Shown here: piece after piece, positions 1-11,531 of the stretch
How positions within the stretch are numbered: position 1 is the stretch's first letter
Layout: the number at the start of each line of letters is the position of its first letter
Origin: Adiantum capillus-veneris
Taxonomy: Eukaryota > Streptophyta > Polypodiopsida > Polypodiales > Pteridaceae
Direction: 5' to 3'
DNA: 64,000 nt
Assembly: GCA_014529385.2 (NCBI GenBank)
Contig: CM043954.1
Coordinates: 93,481,247 to 93,545,246 of the forward strand
The notes under the pieces: generated by a model
Databases searched by the model: none
Told to the model about the DNA's origin: nothing
Seen by the model: the letters and a program-made list of their open reading frames with translations, nothing else
Made by a program: the position numbers and the translations under genes

Positions 1-1835
1 AAGTTTTGACATTATACCCATCTTCTGCATGTTGTGTTGAGCACATACATCAAATTTCATGTCATTTGGACATATAGATTGAGAGTTAAAAGGACTTTAC
101 GCTTTCGAAGACTTCCCTGTAAAACTGATGATTTTGTGTAATTTTGACATCCAAAATTTTGTTGTGATCTACAACATTTCGGGAACATATAAGACAAATT
201 TCATCAAATTTGGATCACTTTTGGGCTTGCAAAAACCAAAAGATGCATCTAGGCAAGTGAATGCTTGTATTAGCCATAACTTGCTCAAAAAGTGTCAAAA
301 ATTCAAACCTGAAACTTGCTGTGAGTTTCCAGTGTAGTGAGGAACCTCTCGAGTGAAATTCACTTCATTCTGACAAGCTAGACGTTTTATGTGTATGAAG
401 TCTAAAAGGGCACTTTCAGAGACCAAAATTGAAATCTGAGCATACCAGGATGTAAAAGCACCACAAGACAAGCTTACTCACCAAATTTTGTCAAAATCTA
501 AGCAAAAGACATTATATGCGTATAAAGTCTCAAGGCCAGATCTGAAAGTCAAATGTCACTTTTGACCACACAGGGGGTTGGGAAATGATGTGTTAAGCTT
601 GCTTGCAAAATTTTAACTCATGTGGACACATACTTTTGCATATACAGAGACTTTGCAGATACAAGACTGTAAAGGTGAAAAAAGAGGTGATTTTGAGCAA
701 TTTTGACATCCAAAATTTGTTGTAATCACATATTCATGTTGTATGCATCAAGGAGTACCTTGGGTTGAAATCTAAGTGAATTCTGAGCCAGTAGACTTTA
801 TACAGTATAAAGTTTCATAGGCCAGATTTGGGTCAAAAGACATTTGAGTATACCTTAGTGTCCTAGAGCAAAAAAGAAGTCCCTACCCAAAATTCAATAC
901 ATTTTGGAGCTCATTTGGGCTTGTAAAGAGAAAAAGATAGAAAAATTGCAGATTCAGGCTTGTATTGGTCTTAACTTGCTCAAAAAATGTCCAAATTGAA
1001 TTCTGAAACTTGCTGAGAGTTGCTTGAGTGATACGGAATCAGTGAAACAAAAGTCACCTCATTATGCCACAAAAGACTTTATACGCGTATAAAATAAAGG
1101 TCAAAATCATAAACTGAGCATACCAATGGGTAGAGGACATCAAGGAGAGCTCACATACCAAATTTTGTCAAATTCTGAACAGATAGACTTTATACGCGTA
1201 TGATGTCTCTAGCCCTATTTGGAGGTGAAAACTCACATTGAGCTTCTAGAAGTGTTAAACACTGCAAAGTAAGCCTACTAACCAAGTTTCAACAAATTTG
1301 GGTCACATTTGGTCAAGATATAAGCAAAAATCCTTTGTCCTGAAACTGTCTTGAGTGCTGTTTCAGGTGCAATTCACCAAAACTGCTCTAACTTTTGATA
1401 GACAACTCCAAATTGAGTCAGGTATAGCCAAAAGGTATAGCCATGAGAAAAGCTTGCAAGCAATAGGACACACCAAACTTGCAAGCAATAGATTTTTGAT
1501 TCGGTTTTGGTTTTAGAGCTGATTTTTTCCAGGTTTTCTAAATCCAAACTTTTAGGGTACCCAGAACTAGTTTCCAGAGACCAAAAGAGTCACAAATTTG
1601 GACTTTTGAGAGACCTGATCAAGGGCAAAAAGGGCCAAAGGTGCTTATTAAGGACTATCTTGAGGGTACTAAGTGGGCTTGACGTTAAGACATCTAAGAT
1701 CATCAGGATGAAAAGCCATATGATACTGAGAGTGACACATCTTCTTAGAGGAGTGACTCACCAAGAATCGAACCCACACTAAAGCCAGAGGTATCTAGTG
1801 AGCAAATGAATCTTATAGAAGGATTAGCTTAGAAA
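1..1835. repeat. Non-coding region with periodic short palindromes
   Basis: No convincing gene. The stretch repeats a loose vocabulary (variants of 'accaaattttgtcaaa' and 'aaatttggatcac') and carries short palindromes built on TTATACGCGTATAA at about 380-403, 507-526, 795-813, 1078-1093 and 1189-1202. The copies at 795-813 and 1078-1093 are perfect. Centre-to-centre spacings are about 124, 289, 281 and 111 bp. A similarly worded region lies at 12963-14160. It is probably internal non-coding sequence of the surrounding Ty3/gypsy family, because it precedes a gag remnant on the same strand. That link is inferred from position. Confidence 0.5.
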
Positions 1836-2659
1836 CTTTCTCCTCTAATCAAATCTAACCTCCAAGAACCTCTATGGTGCGAAATTGAACAAAAATGGAC
1901 AAACCATACGAGAGAAGAGTGTTACTACGACATGGAATATGCTCAAGAGAGGTATGTACAACCTATTCCAGTAGCACCTTCTCCATCTAGATACGCTATG
2001 GGAAATACACCAGGTCCACTAGGAGTTTCAAGGCCATCACCTGCCTTCAGACAACAACCTCCACTGCCAGATGCTAGAATGCCTATAGACATGAGATACA
2101 CGCTAATGATGGAAGCATCTAACAAACAAGTGTTAGTACCAGCCACAATGTATAAAAGAACCAAAGTGGGTACTGCCCTTCGAAGCAACAAAAGATGAGA
2201 GAAACACATGAAATGGTGAGGTCGGTACAGCCTCCACCTCTTGCGTTTCCACCTCAAGAAAGAAGATACGAGATGGACGAAAGGACATTGCGGTTCATTG
2301 CTAATAGGGGCTTAGCAAGGTCAAAGCCTATTTATAGCCAAGAGGAATTTCAAGAAGAAGCTCCTCAAACAGAGATAGATTTTCACAAAAGCCGTGGCAA
2401 CCACTTTGTCAAACAATGTCCTCAGACGGATATCACCCAAGTGAATGCCTGTTGCCTTGATTGTGGTTTCATTCACTTGATCCCTAATTGTCCAAAAAAC
2501 CCAAACCGAATCACAAAGATCACAACAAATGTCTCAAGAATAGTTCAACTACCCTGTAGCTCAGAAAATGAAAATGTCCTACCAGTTCAGGTAGTTACGA
2601 GAGCCCAAGCTCAAAAGGAAGCTATTGAGAACCGAGAGACAAAGAAAATGGAAATTGAC
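1836..2659 (+). pseudogene. Ty3/gypsy gag C-terminal remnant (older copy, A')
   Basis: Two overlapping reading frames (1932-2198, then 2195-2659) code for a proline/arginine-rich protein ending in two retroviral-type zinc knuckles. The second is the clearer one: a CX2CX3HX4C pattern around 2450-2490, followed by an NCPKNPN motif. A matching double-knuckle segment ending in QCPNNPN lies at 11880-12070, so this is an older copy of the same gag family as element A. The frame changes once, near 2195, so it is broken. Its last frame ends in a TAA whose first base lies in the TGTTAA that begins the next LTR: the stop was supplied by the insertion, and everything downstream of the family's gag is missing here. 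Nucleocapsid RNA binding is the family role; no function is expected now. Confidence 0.7.
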
Positions 2660-3226
2660 TGTTAACCCTCACGCACATTGCTATCACCTAAGACGGACGC
2701 CGTATTATTTATTTGGTGGAGTCAGGTACTAGGCTTGTTGGTCCAATAGGAAAAGGGTAAGAGTGATCGCCAATGAGAGGCGCACTCTAACTGGAACATT
2801 CAAGGGATTAGTTGGCTAAGCATGGACGCCCAAGTGTGAATGGGGCGAGCTCATATAAAAGTCAACTAAACATAAAATTCACTCATTCTTTCATTTGTGC
2901 AATTGAAGAGTGGTTTTGCTCCATCTCCATCTTCTTCTTCTTCATCTCCTTGTGTGTGTGTGTATGCATGAGAGAGAGAGAGAGAGTGGTCGAGCATTGC
3001 GACGGTGGCACGAAGACGGTGAGGCGGTTGAGAACAACGTAGTGGCGTGTCCCTCTTTTTCGCGGCGAGGAATCCTCCACGACAGCAAGCGTAGAGCGGT
3101 GAGTGACACACCATCGTCATCTTTGAGCTTACTAGTTTAGGCTAGTTGCATGCTTGGATCCATTTGTGGCTCGCACGCAGTGTATCCGCAAGTCCCTTGC
3201 ATTGACACATGTGACAAACGCGCACA
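2660..3226 (+). mobile_element. 5' LTR of element A (Ty3/gypsy)
   Basis: Begins TGTTAACC and ends with CA at 3226, four bases before a primer-binding site. It contains a TATA box (2854-2860) and simple GT and GA runs around 2952-2987. No 3' partner LTR was found in the window, so the right end of element A is truncated or rearranged. The start is assigned from TG plus the abrupt end of the older gag remnant; the end from CA plus the primer-binding site. Confidence 0.7.
2854..2860 (+). promoter_or_regulatory. TATA box of the element A LTR
   Basis: TATAAAA on the + strand, about 195 bp into the LTR, in the position expected for the U3 promoter of an LTR retrotransposon. A transcription start about 30 bp downstream (near 2890) is inferred. 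Confidence 0.6.
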
Positions 3227-3230
3227 TTTT

Positions 3231-3248
3231 TGGCGCCGCTGCCGGGGA
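3231..3248 (+). other. Primer-binding site, tRNA-Asp type
   Basis: TGGCGCCGCTGCCGGGGA is complementary, with one mismatch, to the 3' end of plant tRNA-Asp. This primer is characteristic of the Tat/Athila side of plant Ty3/gypsy elements. It lies four bases after the LTR end and fixes the + orientation of element A. Confidence 0.8.
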
Positions 3249-4000
3249 AATGCCATACACTAAGCTTGAATGACACTCTGTGCTGCTTTGTGGTGCAATT
3301 TCAATTGTAGGAAAGGTAGAGAAGGAAGGTGTGTGTGTTGAGAAGGAGTTTGTTTTACTGTTGTTTATTGTTTGTTAATAAGGAATTGAAAGGTACTGTG
3401 TTTTCTTTGTTAATAAGGTACTGTGTTTTCTCTGTGATAAGGTGTTAGTATTAAGGTTCTAGATCCATAATGTTAGTTCTATGTAAAGTACAGGAAGTAA
3501 TTATGTTAGGTAGTGAGTTGCTGTAGTATTGTGTTAGTGTGTAACAGTTGCTGTATTAGTTGTAAGTAGGTGGATTAGGTGTGTGTATGCTTGCGCGCAA
3601 AGATCGGCCGCGGCGACCTTATCCAGAAAAGAGAATAAAATAAAAAATAAAATAAATTTTTTTTAAAGGTAGGACCGGGATCAGGAATATCCCCAGACCC
3701 AAGGCCAGACCCAAGCCCAAGCTCACATTCAGGCTCAGGCCTCAGTCGCCCTTTAAAATTACGTATTTTATCTTCACACATAGCTAAAAATCGACCTTTT
3801 TGAGGACCAACGAAGCTTCAGGTGATCAAACGTTGTGTTGTAAAGCACACCACGACCCTCTGAGTGATACACTTGTTTTGAGCTATCTCACACTTTAATC
3901 AAAAAACCGATCATTAAAAAATATTTAAAAAAACGAGTGAAAACAAACGCCTAAAAAAGTAAGCGGTTAACCTTCGAGGTTACCCACCGACGCTTGTAGG
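3249..4000 (+). other. Untranslated leader of element A
   Basis: No gene is supported. It contains short repeats of a 'ggtactgtgttttc' type (3390-3440), a purine/pyrimidine-skewed stretch and several stops in all forward frames before gag opens. This is typical of the leader between the primer-binding site and gag. Confidence 0.5.
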
Positions 4001-6462
4001 GTGCCAAAGGCACATGCATCTGCGCTTTGGTCGTGTGCTAGAGGCCGAGCAACTAGAGAGCATTTTGACTTACGCAAGTTCTCAATATCCGCCTACCTTA
4101 GGTTCCGAGCCCTCGGCGGGACCCAAGATAGTACAAACCAAGACCCAAACATAGCGGCTAGTGACTCTTCCTCTGACTACGACGTCATGGAGGGTTTCCC
4201 AATGCCTAATCCCGATAGCTCAAGCCAAGACATGCATGCCATGGGTCCACGGTTCAGGCCGAGCGTGCTTAGCCGCTTGAAGGAAACCTTTAGTAAAGCC
4301 ACTCGCTCCGAACATGGAGCTTATCATGTAAATGAGGGGGGTGGGGAAGTAAATTATCCATTCATGACCAACGTAGACCCTATGCCCTTAGAGAATGTGC
4401 ACGTGAATACTCCATTCACAGCACCCCCTGACTCTTTAGAACTATTCTCTTCTGAGGTTATATTACCTGATGGTAGAAGCCTTGCCGAAGTGCAAGAGGT
4501 TGAGCGATATATCATTGTGGCTAGGGAAAAGGAAATCAAGAGCTTACGCAAGGTGGAGCAACGAGGAGAGTTAAAAGCCAAATCTCCTATGTCAATATCT
4601 TTGCTAGGAGCGCAATCGAGTGCTCCGGAATTAGCGACCACTAAGGGTCAAGCCATAGAGATCCACATTGCATCTAGTTCAAAGGACACCCCTAGCACCT
4701 CAAGCTTAGATGGAGCGTTCCTAAATGAGAACTGGGAGTACGAACTACAAACAGAAACTCTAACTGACCTATACACAGGTCACACCTATCACGTGGGTGG
4801 GTTAGATGTCCTACAATCCACAACGGGTGCTACTAGTGTGGAGGATCAACAACAAAGAGTTTGTGAGATCATCCATAGGGTTATTGAGCTAGAGAGACAG
4901 AACAAGGGGATCCACATGCCTTCAATAGGTCTCATGAGATTCTTGGATACAGGGAAGGCTAAACAACTGACCTTATTGCAAATGGAGACTCCCTCGGTAA
5001 GTTCAATGGATCCTCCATATGTTGTTTTGTTACGCGTCTTAGTGCAATCTGAGCCCACAAGTGATAGCTTTACCTTTCCAATTCTAGGTCATCTTTCCCT
5101 TGATGACACCATGGCTACCATTCCTACCCCAATTATGGGCATACCGAGAAACACGCCATGGACATCATTTGTTAGTAAAGCACCACTACATGGTAGCTCA
5201 ATGCTTGCAACAGTACCGACAAGTGTGTACCAATCGTATACACCCATGGATCCTCGTACTCATGTAGTTCCTACCCCTCCCATTGTTTCAACTACCTATC
5301 CTCCACAACCACAATACCCAAGCTCTCATTTCCATGGGACCATACCAGCTAGCATTAGCATGTCACATCCGACGTTTGCTATGCCCAAGGCCACCCATAT
5401 GAACTTTGGGCCACCACATGGCACAACACCGTACCAAATGTGGAACCCAAGGGCTTCCTATGCGCCAAGCCCAATGCCAATACCTACTCCACATGTAGTC
5501 TCCGAAGTGCCTTCACCCACGGTTCCTGCTCACTTAGGTGACTTGGCAACATTTGCTCAAGCTATCAGTCGATCTATCGCTGAGAATATGCGTAACACGC
5601 TTGATAGAGAGCCTAGAAGTAAGGCAGTACAAATAGCCAAGCTCACACAAAAATTTAGTGGAGACAGGGATGTAAGAAAGCATATCGAAGTGTTTGAAAA
5701 AATATGCGATTCTCTAGGAGAACACAATGACCTGCATAAGAGTAATGCTTTAAGCCTAACCTTAAGTGGAAAGGCAGGGGATTGGTATAGAACCCTAAGG
5801 GCGAAAGAAAAAAGGATATACCCTACTCTTAGGAGACTATTCTTGAAAGAATACATACAAGGGGGAGTGCTTTGGGGTGTAGCCTCTCAGCTCCAGAAAG
5901 CCCAATGAGAGGAAGGAGAGTCGGTGAGAGACTTTATTAGTCGCTTGAAGCATTTGAATTCTCGTTGTAATCCAAATGAGCGCTTCAATAATAATCAATT
6001 GCTTGATAGATTCATTAGGGGATTACGACATGAGGATATTTACAATGGCCTAGTCATTAGAGGTATCACCATTTGAGAAGCAGTCACTACCAATGCGATC
6101 CAATTGGAGGATAATTTAATGATTCAAGGAGAAAGAGTGTCTATTGAGCCTAAATCTATTAGCTCGTAAGCATCGGGGCATCATCCAATGAACCTAAAGC
6201 CTATTGCTAAGGAGCCAAAGATATCTGAGATGACTTTAGCAGATCTCACCAAGGCCATTCAAGAGAGGCTTAGAGACAATCGTACTCCGCAAAACAATCA
6301 TATGTATCCAAGAAGGGAGCAACAATGGTTCTCAGTATGCTATGGACCTCATAGTACTTTTAGAGTAAATTTCAATGGGAACTGCAATGCCTATGGGAGG
6401 TATCGACATCAAGCTAAGGATTGCATAGTATTTAAGCGCGCAATGGCCAATAGACCAACCTC
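4001..6462 (+). pseudogene. gag: Element A gag (N-terminal and capsid part), interrupted
   Basis: The frame is open from 4001, but the codon there is GTG; the first ATG is at 4187. The first ~530 residues are Ser/Pro/Thr-rich and low-complexity. A retrotransposon_gag (capsid) domain follows at about 5630-6140, with a 'GDWYRTLRAKEK' helix and 'LKEYIQGG'. In-frame stops break it at 5906-5908 (TGA), about 6074 and about 6167. The frame continues to a degenerate zinc knuckle near 6385-6425, where the second Cys is Tyr. The ORF is then cut by the 5-kb insertion at 6468 and resumes in the same frame at 11532. The protein would form the retrotransposon particle; this copy is inactive. Confidence 0.75.
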
Positions 6463-7547
6463 AGCATTGTAAGATCCCCAACCCACCTACACCAAGGTTC
6501 GGGATGGGATCTTTGACAGGTCTCTAGGTCTAATAAAAATCAGAGTCTCTAAACAAGAAAAATCCAAGGAATAGATCTTTACCATTGACAATGGCTTGGG
6601 TCTATAGACTTAGAAGAAGACCTAGTCTTGTCTCGGAGCAAAAACGGGACAACATATTAAAAGTCCAAAAAACTATTTCGGCCCTATAACTGCCACAATT
6701 GGGCTAAGGTATCCTCAACCAACGCTTTTTTCCCCCTAACAGATGTGAGGGCACAGCCGCTGGTGGACTCCTCTTCCAAGTGAAGAAGTTTTCTAAACGT
6801 TTTAGTGCGCAGGGATGGATAGTTACCTGACTAATCAGGTCCACCCGTCCATGATTGACAACCTTAGTCAATCCCCACTTACCACCCCGCACTCACACAT
6901 GATTCATTTATCTTACTATCACATTGTTTTAAACATTTAAAATAATGGTTTCTTTTAACTTTCCATCACAGTAATTCCTTGAAGACAGCATTGAAAGCAT
7001 TCTTTCAGGAAACAAACATCTTTAAACTTAAGACAGGGTACTGTCAATCAAAACATTATCCATAATAACCATGACCAGTACTCTTCTTGTCTCAAGACCA
7101 CCTAAGGGTGAAAAACGGCACCCATTCCTTATTCAAATCCGGAGTGGATAAACCCCCACCCAAGGTTCCGGGTGCCCATACACCAAACCAGTTGCCCATA
7201 CAACCGGGCAGCTCCCCTAGGATAAAAAAACGGTATCCTAACTTATGTAGAAACATCAAGACATGACACGGAGTAGAAACTCATCGTTCATGGGGGTAAC
7301 CGACTTAACCGTGGCTAGAAAGCCAATCATTATCATCAATTTATATCAAGGAGTCGGAGGTGTCTTGAGACAAGCTGTCTTAAGGATGATCAAACATATC
7401 TTTCCTAATTCAACCAGTTTTAACCCAAACAATTCTTTCCTACATTATAAACAAATGTACGCTGGAAGTTACCTTGCGTTTTCAGCCAATTTATCCTTCT
7501 TACGTATGCAATGCTAACTTATAAAAGAACTTAAACTAATTAAAGAC

Positions 7548-7733
7548 TTAATTGAATAATGGGAACCCCACCTGGGATTGATTGGCCATCTGTTGTTGCG
7601 CTGGCGCCTGAAGACTCTCCTCCGTAGGCCTACTACTAGGCCCGGCTTCGTCGTCATGCGATGCTCTAGTTCGTTTTGGAGCTACGTCCTCATCATCAGA
7701 TGTAGGATTTGCTCGGGTCCTTTTTGGTATCAT
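7548..7733 (-). CDS. Short ORF at the start of a possible gag-like protein
   Basis: 61 residues with two repeated basic PKRTRA motifs separated by an acidic stretch, then a Gln/Ala-rich tail. It lies downstream (- strand) of the repeat array and TATA box of the 5-kb insertion. A possible splice donor, CAG|GTGGGG, occurs near its end, so it may be only a first exon. No family is recognised; a nuclear-localisation-like basic motif is visible but unproven. It could be a chance ORF. Confidence 0.35.
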   Translation of the reverse strand: MIPKRTRANPTSDDEDVAPKRTRASHDDEAGPSSRPTEESLQAPAQQQMANQSQVGFPLFN

Positions 7734-8122
7734 AACTTCTTATCCTTATAAAAAGGACGTCTAATTATTAGGTAAATAGTTCAAAATCTAGACTTAACCT
7801 TTGTATTTAACTGTAACCCATCCAAGGTTAAATTTATAGTCTTAATTGATAAATTCTTGACCTAGTAATTTCTTATTTGTCTATATAAGCATGATAACTT
7901 CTTACACCGTTTCCCTAAGGGTTTTCTAAGCTCTCCTAACTTTCTTATAATTTTCTATATCTTTTTCCTAATTTTCCTATCAACTTTTAAGCTAATAATT
8001 TACTTATTTTGGGCTTAATATTTATTGTATTTAAATTCTCGTAAATATTTCATTTCCTTAACTTGATATCATAGGTTTGCACTTACTATAATTTTTTAAA
8101 AAACTTTTAACCACAAGTCTAT

Positions 8123-10620
8123 TTATTTTAATTAATCATTTGCTCAAAATAAGACTTTTGGTCAATTATGACTTACTAACCTCACTAATTAACTATGGTA
8201 TAATTACCACAAGTAGATAAGGATATTTTTGACCTCTGGTAATTATCTTATTATCATATAACTTAATTATATAATTTCCATCTTCAATTTTCAGCTAAAA
8301 ATAGTGTAATTTGACTTAGATAAATATCTATACTACTTTTCTAACCTTGAAATAATTATCACGGCCTCTTTACCCTATAACATAGCTCTGATAAATAGCA
8401 TGTAATCATATAGCATGATTTACTAATTTCCCTCTTTAATGTTTTAGCTAAAAATAATGTAATTTGAGTTAGATAAATACCTATACTACTTTTCTAACCT
8501 TGGCATAATTATCACGGCCTCTTTACCCTATAATATAGCTCTGATAAATAGCATATAATCATATAACATGATTTACTAATTTCCCTCTTTAGATTTTAGC
8601 TAAAAAATAGTGTAATTTGACTTAGATAAATATCTATACTACTTTTCTAACCTTTTCATAATTATCACGGCCTCTTTACCCTACAATATAGCTCTGATAA
8701 ATTTAATATAATCATATAACATGATTTACTAATTTCCCTCTTTAGATTTTAGCTAAAAATAGCGTAATTTAACTTAGATAAATATCTATACTACTTTTCT
8801 AACCTTGTCATAATTATCACGGTCTCTTTACCCTACAATATAGCTCTGATAAATATCATGTAATCATATAGCATGATTTACTAATTTCCCTCTTTAGTTT
8901 TTAGCTAAAAATAGTGTAATTTAACTTAGATAATATCTACACTACTTTTCTAACCTTGGAAAAATTATCACAGGCTTTTTACCCTATAATATAGCTCTGA
9001 TAAATAGCATGGTATTATAGTGCATGATTTACTAATTTCCCCCTTTAATTTACCCTGCAAATAGCGTAATTCCACTAAGATAATTAGTTAAACTAATTAT
9101 CTAAGATTAGCATAATTATCACAGGTTATCTAACATCTAATAAACCTTTAAAAATTAACTCAGTTCAATTTGAACCTATTCACTAATTTCCCTTATTTAA
9201 ATTCTCAAAAAACAGAGTAATTCTACCTAATTAATTAGCTACATTAAATATCTGAGATTTTTCTAATTATCACGGGTTTTTTAACACCTAATTAACCACT
9301 GATAGATATATCACAGTAATTTCATTCAATTTACTAATTTCCTCTTTTTAAATATCTCAAAAACAAGAGTATTTCTGCTAAAGAAATTATCTAGATTAAT
9401 TTTTTGAGCTTCTCCTAATTATCAAGGGTTCCTTTACACCTAATTAACCCCTGATAATTATATCATAGCATTTCAAATCCTTTTACTAATTTCCCCTATT
9501 TAAATTGCTCAAAAAACAATGGATTTCTATCAAAGTAATTAGCTAGATTACTTTTTTGAGTTTATCCTAATTATCACGGGTTTTTAAGCACCTAATTAAC
9601 CACTGATAATTATATCATAGCATTTGAGTTATTTTTACTAATTTTCCTTATTTACATTGATTAAAAAAAGGGTATTTTTGCTCAATTAATTAGCTCAATT
9701 AACTTTTTGAGCTTCTCTGAATTATCAATAGTTCTTAAACACCTAATTAACCACTGGTAATTATATGGAAGTGTTTAAATTCCATTTATTAATTTCCCCT
9801 ATTAAAACTTCTCAAAAAACAGAGTATTTTAGCTAAAGTAATTAGCTAAATTAACTTTCTGATCTTCTTCTAATTATCACAGGTACTTGAACACCTAATG
9901 AACCACTGATAATTATATGAAAGCATTTGAATTCCATTTACTAATTTCCCCTATTAAACTTTCTCAAAATATAGGGTATTTTAGCTAAAATAATTATCTA
10001 AATTAATTTTTTGAACTTCTCCTAATTTTCACGGGTTATTAAACACCTAATTAACCAATGGTAATTATATGGAAGTATTTGAATTCCATTTACTAATTTC
10101 CCCTATTAAAATTTCTCAAAAATTAGGATATTTTAGCTAAAATAATTTTCTTAATTAATTTTCTGAACTTCTCCTAATTTTTATGGGTTATTGAACACCT
10201 AATTAACCACTGGTAATTATATGGAAGTATTTAAATTACATTTATGAATTTCCATTATTAAAATAGTTCAAAAAACAGGGTAATTATACCTAATTAATTA
10301 GCTAGATTAATTATCTGAGCTTCTCCTAATTATCACAGGTTCTTTAACACCTAATAAACCACTGATAAATGTATCACAACAATTAAAATCAATTTACTAA
10401 TTTCCCCTATTTAAATTAGTCAAAAAACAGAGTAATTTGACCTAATTAATTAGCTAGATTCATTATCTGAGCTTTTCCTAATTGTCACGGGTTCCTTAAC
10501 ACCCAATTAACCACTGATAAATATATTATAGTAATTGAAATCAATTTACTAATTTCCCCTATTTAAATAGCTCAAAAAAAAGAGTAATTCTGCCTAATTA
10601 ATTAGGAAACTTACTCAAAA
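8123..10620. repeat. AT-rich tandem repeat, about 152-bp unit, ~16 copies
   Basis: A landmark of the type 'TTTACTAATTTCCC' recurs at about 8422, 8575, 8728, 8880, 9031, 9182, 9333, 9485, 9637, 9787, 9940, 10092, 10244, 10396 and 10548, a spacing of 150-153 bp. A more diverged copy seems to precede these. Each unit has a 'TTAGCTAAAAA' or 'TCAAAAAACAG' block and an 'AATTATCACGG' block. The first five clear copies (8270-9030) form one sequence group; those after ~9030 form a second, more varied group. The array occupies the leader part of the 5-kb insertion. Confidence 0.85.
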
Positions 10621-11030
10621 AAATTTAGAATAATTTTCCTAGCTTAATGATTGTCTAATGCAACTCTGATAATTACCTCATCTTAATCTAAGCTTAATTA
10701 ATATATTTATCATTAATTCATGGTTTATTTGGCTAATTTCAGCCATAATATGATAGGATAATTAATTAGCTTAATATTACTAAGCTTAATTACAATAATC
10801 AACAAAGATTAATTAATTTAAAGAGGTTTAAGGAGCATGCATAGGTCGAATCTTTGATTTATTAACAATTTATCTTAATCTAACCTTGCTAATTAAGAAG
10901 GATTAGGTTAATTACCGTTAGGGTTAATCAATTAGAGATTAATCTCTAATGATTTTTGCGTAGTGTTCTCTCTAAATGAGAGAGAGAGTAGCAAGGCTCC
11001 GAGTCCGTGTAAAATGTGAAGCTAGGGGTC

Positions 11031-11039
11031 CTATTTATA
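11031..11039 (-). promoter_or_regulatory. TATA box of the 5-kb insertion
   Basis: On the - strand the sequence reads TATAAATAG, followed by GACCCC, about 490 bp inside the element's right end. That is a normal U3 promoter distance for an LTR. It fixes the element's direction as right to left and puts the tandem array in the transcribed part. Confidence 0.55.
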
Positions 11040-11531
11040 GTTTTCTGGCACTCATAAGCTCTCACCGGCTGAAAAAGGCAGTTGCTTGAAGTTCAAGCAG
11101 CCCCCAGCAAGTCAAAAAACGACCCCTGCTACTAAATGAGTCCCTGGCAGGTCAGTGATGACCCTTCCATTACCTGCCAGCTTTTAAAATATCAATTCTG
11201 CTATATTCTGACCTATTTTTGCTTAATTGGTAAATATCTTGTAAATATCTAGGAGGACTTTAATAAGTCTATGCTTAAATGATTACTGCAACCCTTCAAT
11301 TTTTTCTATTTTACTCAATTCACAGTGTAAACTTCCAGGGGTCATAACTATGCCAGTTTTTATCGGAATTCAATTCTGAAAATTTCTAGCCTGGGGTTTG
11401 TTGTGCTTAAGATTCCAAAAATACCAATTTTTATTGCTTTTAATATAGTGTTTCTGCCTGATTTCTTGATCAATGCTTTCTCCTAAAGCTTAAGTTAATT
11501 TCTGACAGCTAGAAAGGTGGAGACCTTACAA

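Larger units (their letters stand above)
6468..11531 (-). mobile_element. 5,064-bp LTR-like insertion inside element A gag
   Basis: The two ends are inverted: TGTAAGATCCCCA at 6468 and, on the other strand, TGTAAGGTCTCCA ending at 11531 (11 of 13 match). The host sequence AGCAT is duplicated on both sides (6463-6467 and 11532-11536), and deleting the insert plus one AGCAT rejoins gag in frame. TG...CA ends and a 5-bp duplication fit LTR-retrotransposon integration. A TATA box and a short ORF both point to the - strand. I found no second copy of either terminal ~100 bp inside the element, so this looks like one very long solo LTR or a non-autonomous derivative rather than an element with two LTRs. 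Confidence 0.75.

Noticed and set aside
2812-3140. Overlapping small ORFs on both strands inside the element A LTR
   Set aside because: They lie over the TATA box and GT/GA runs of the LTR and have no recognisable motif.
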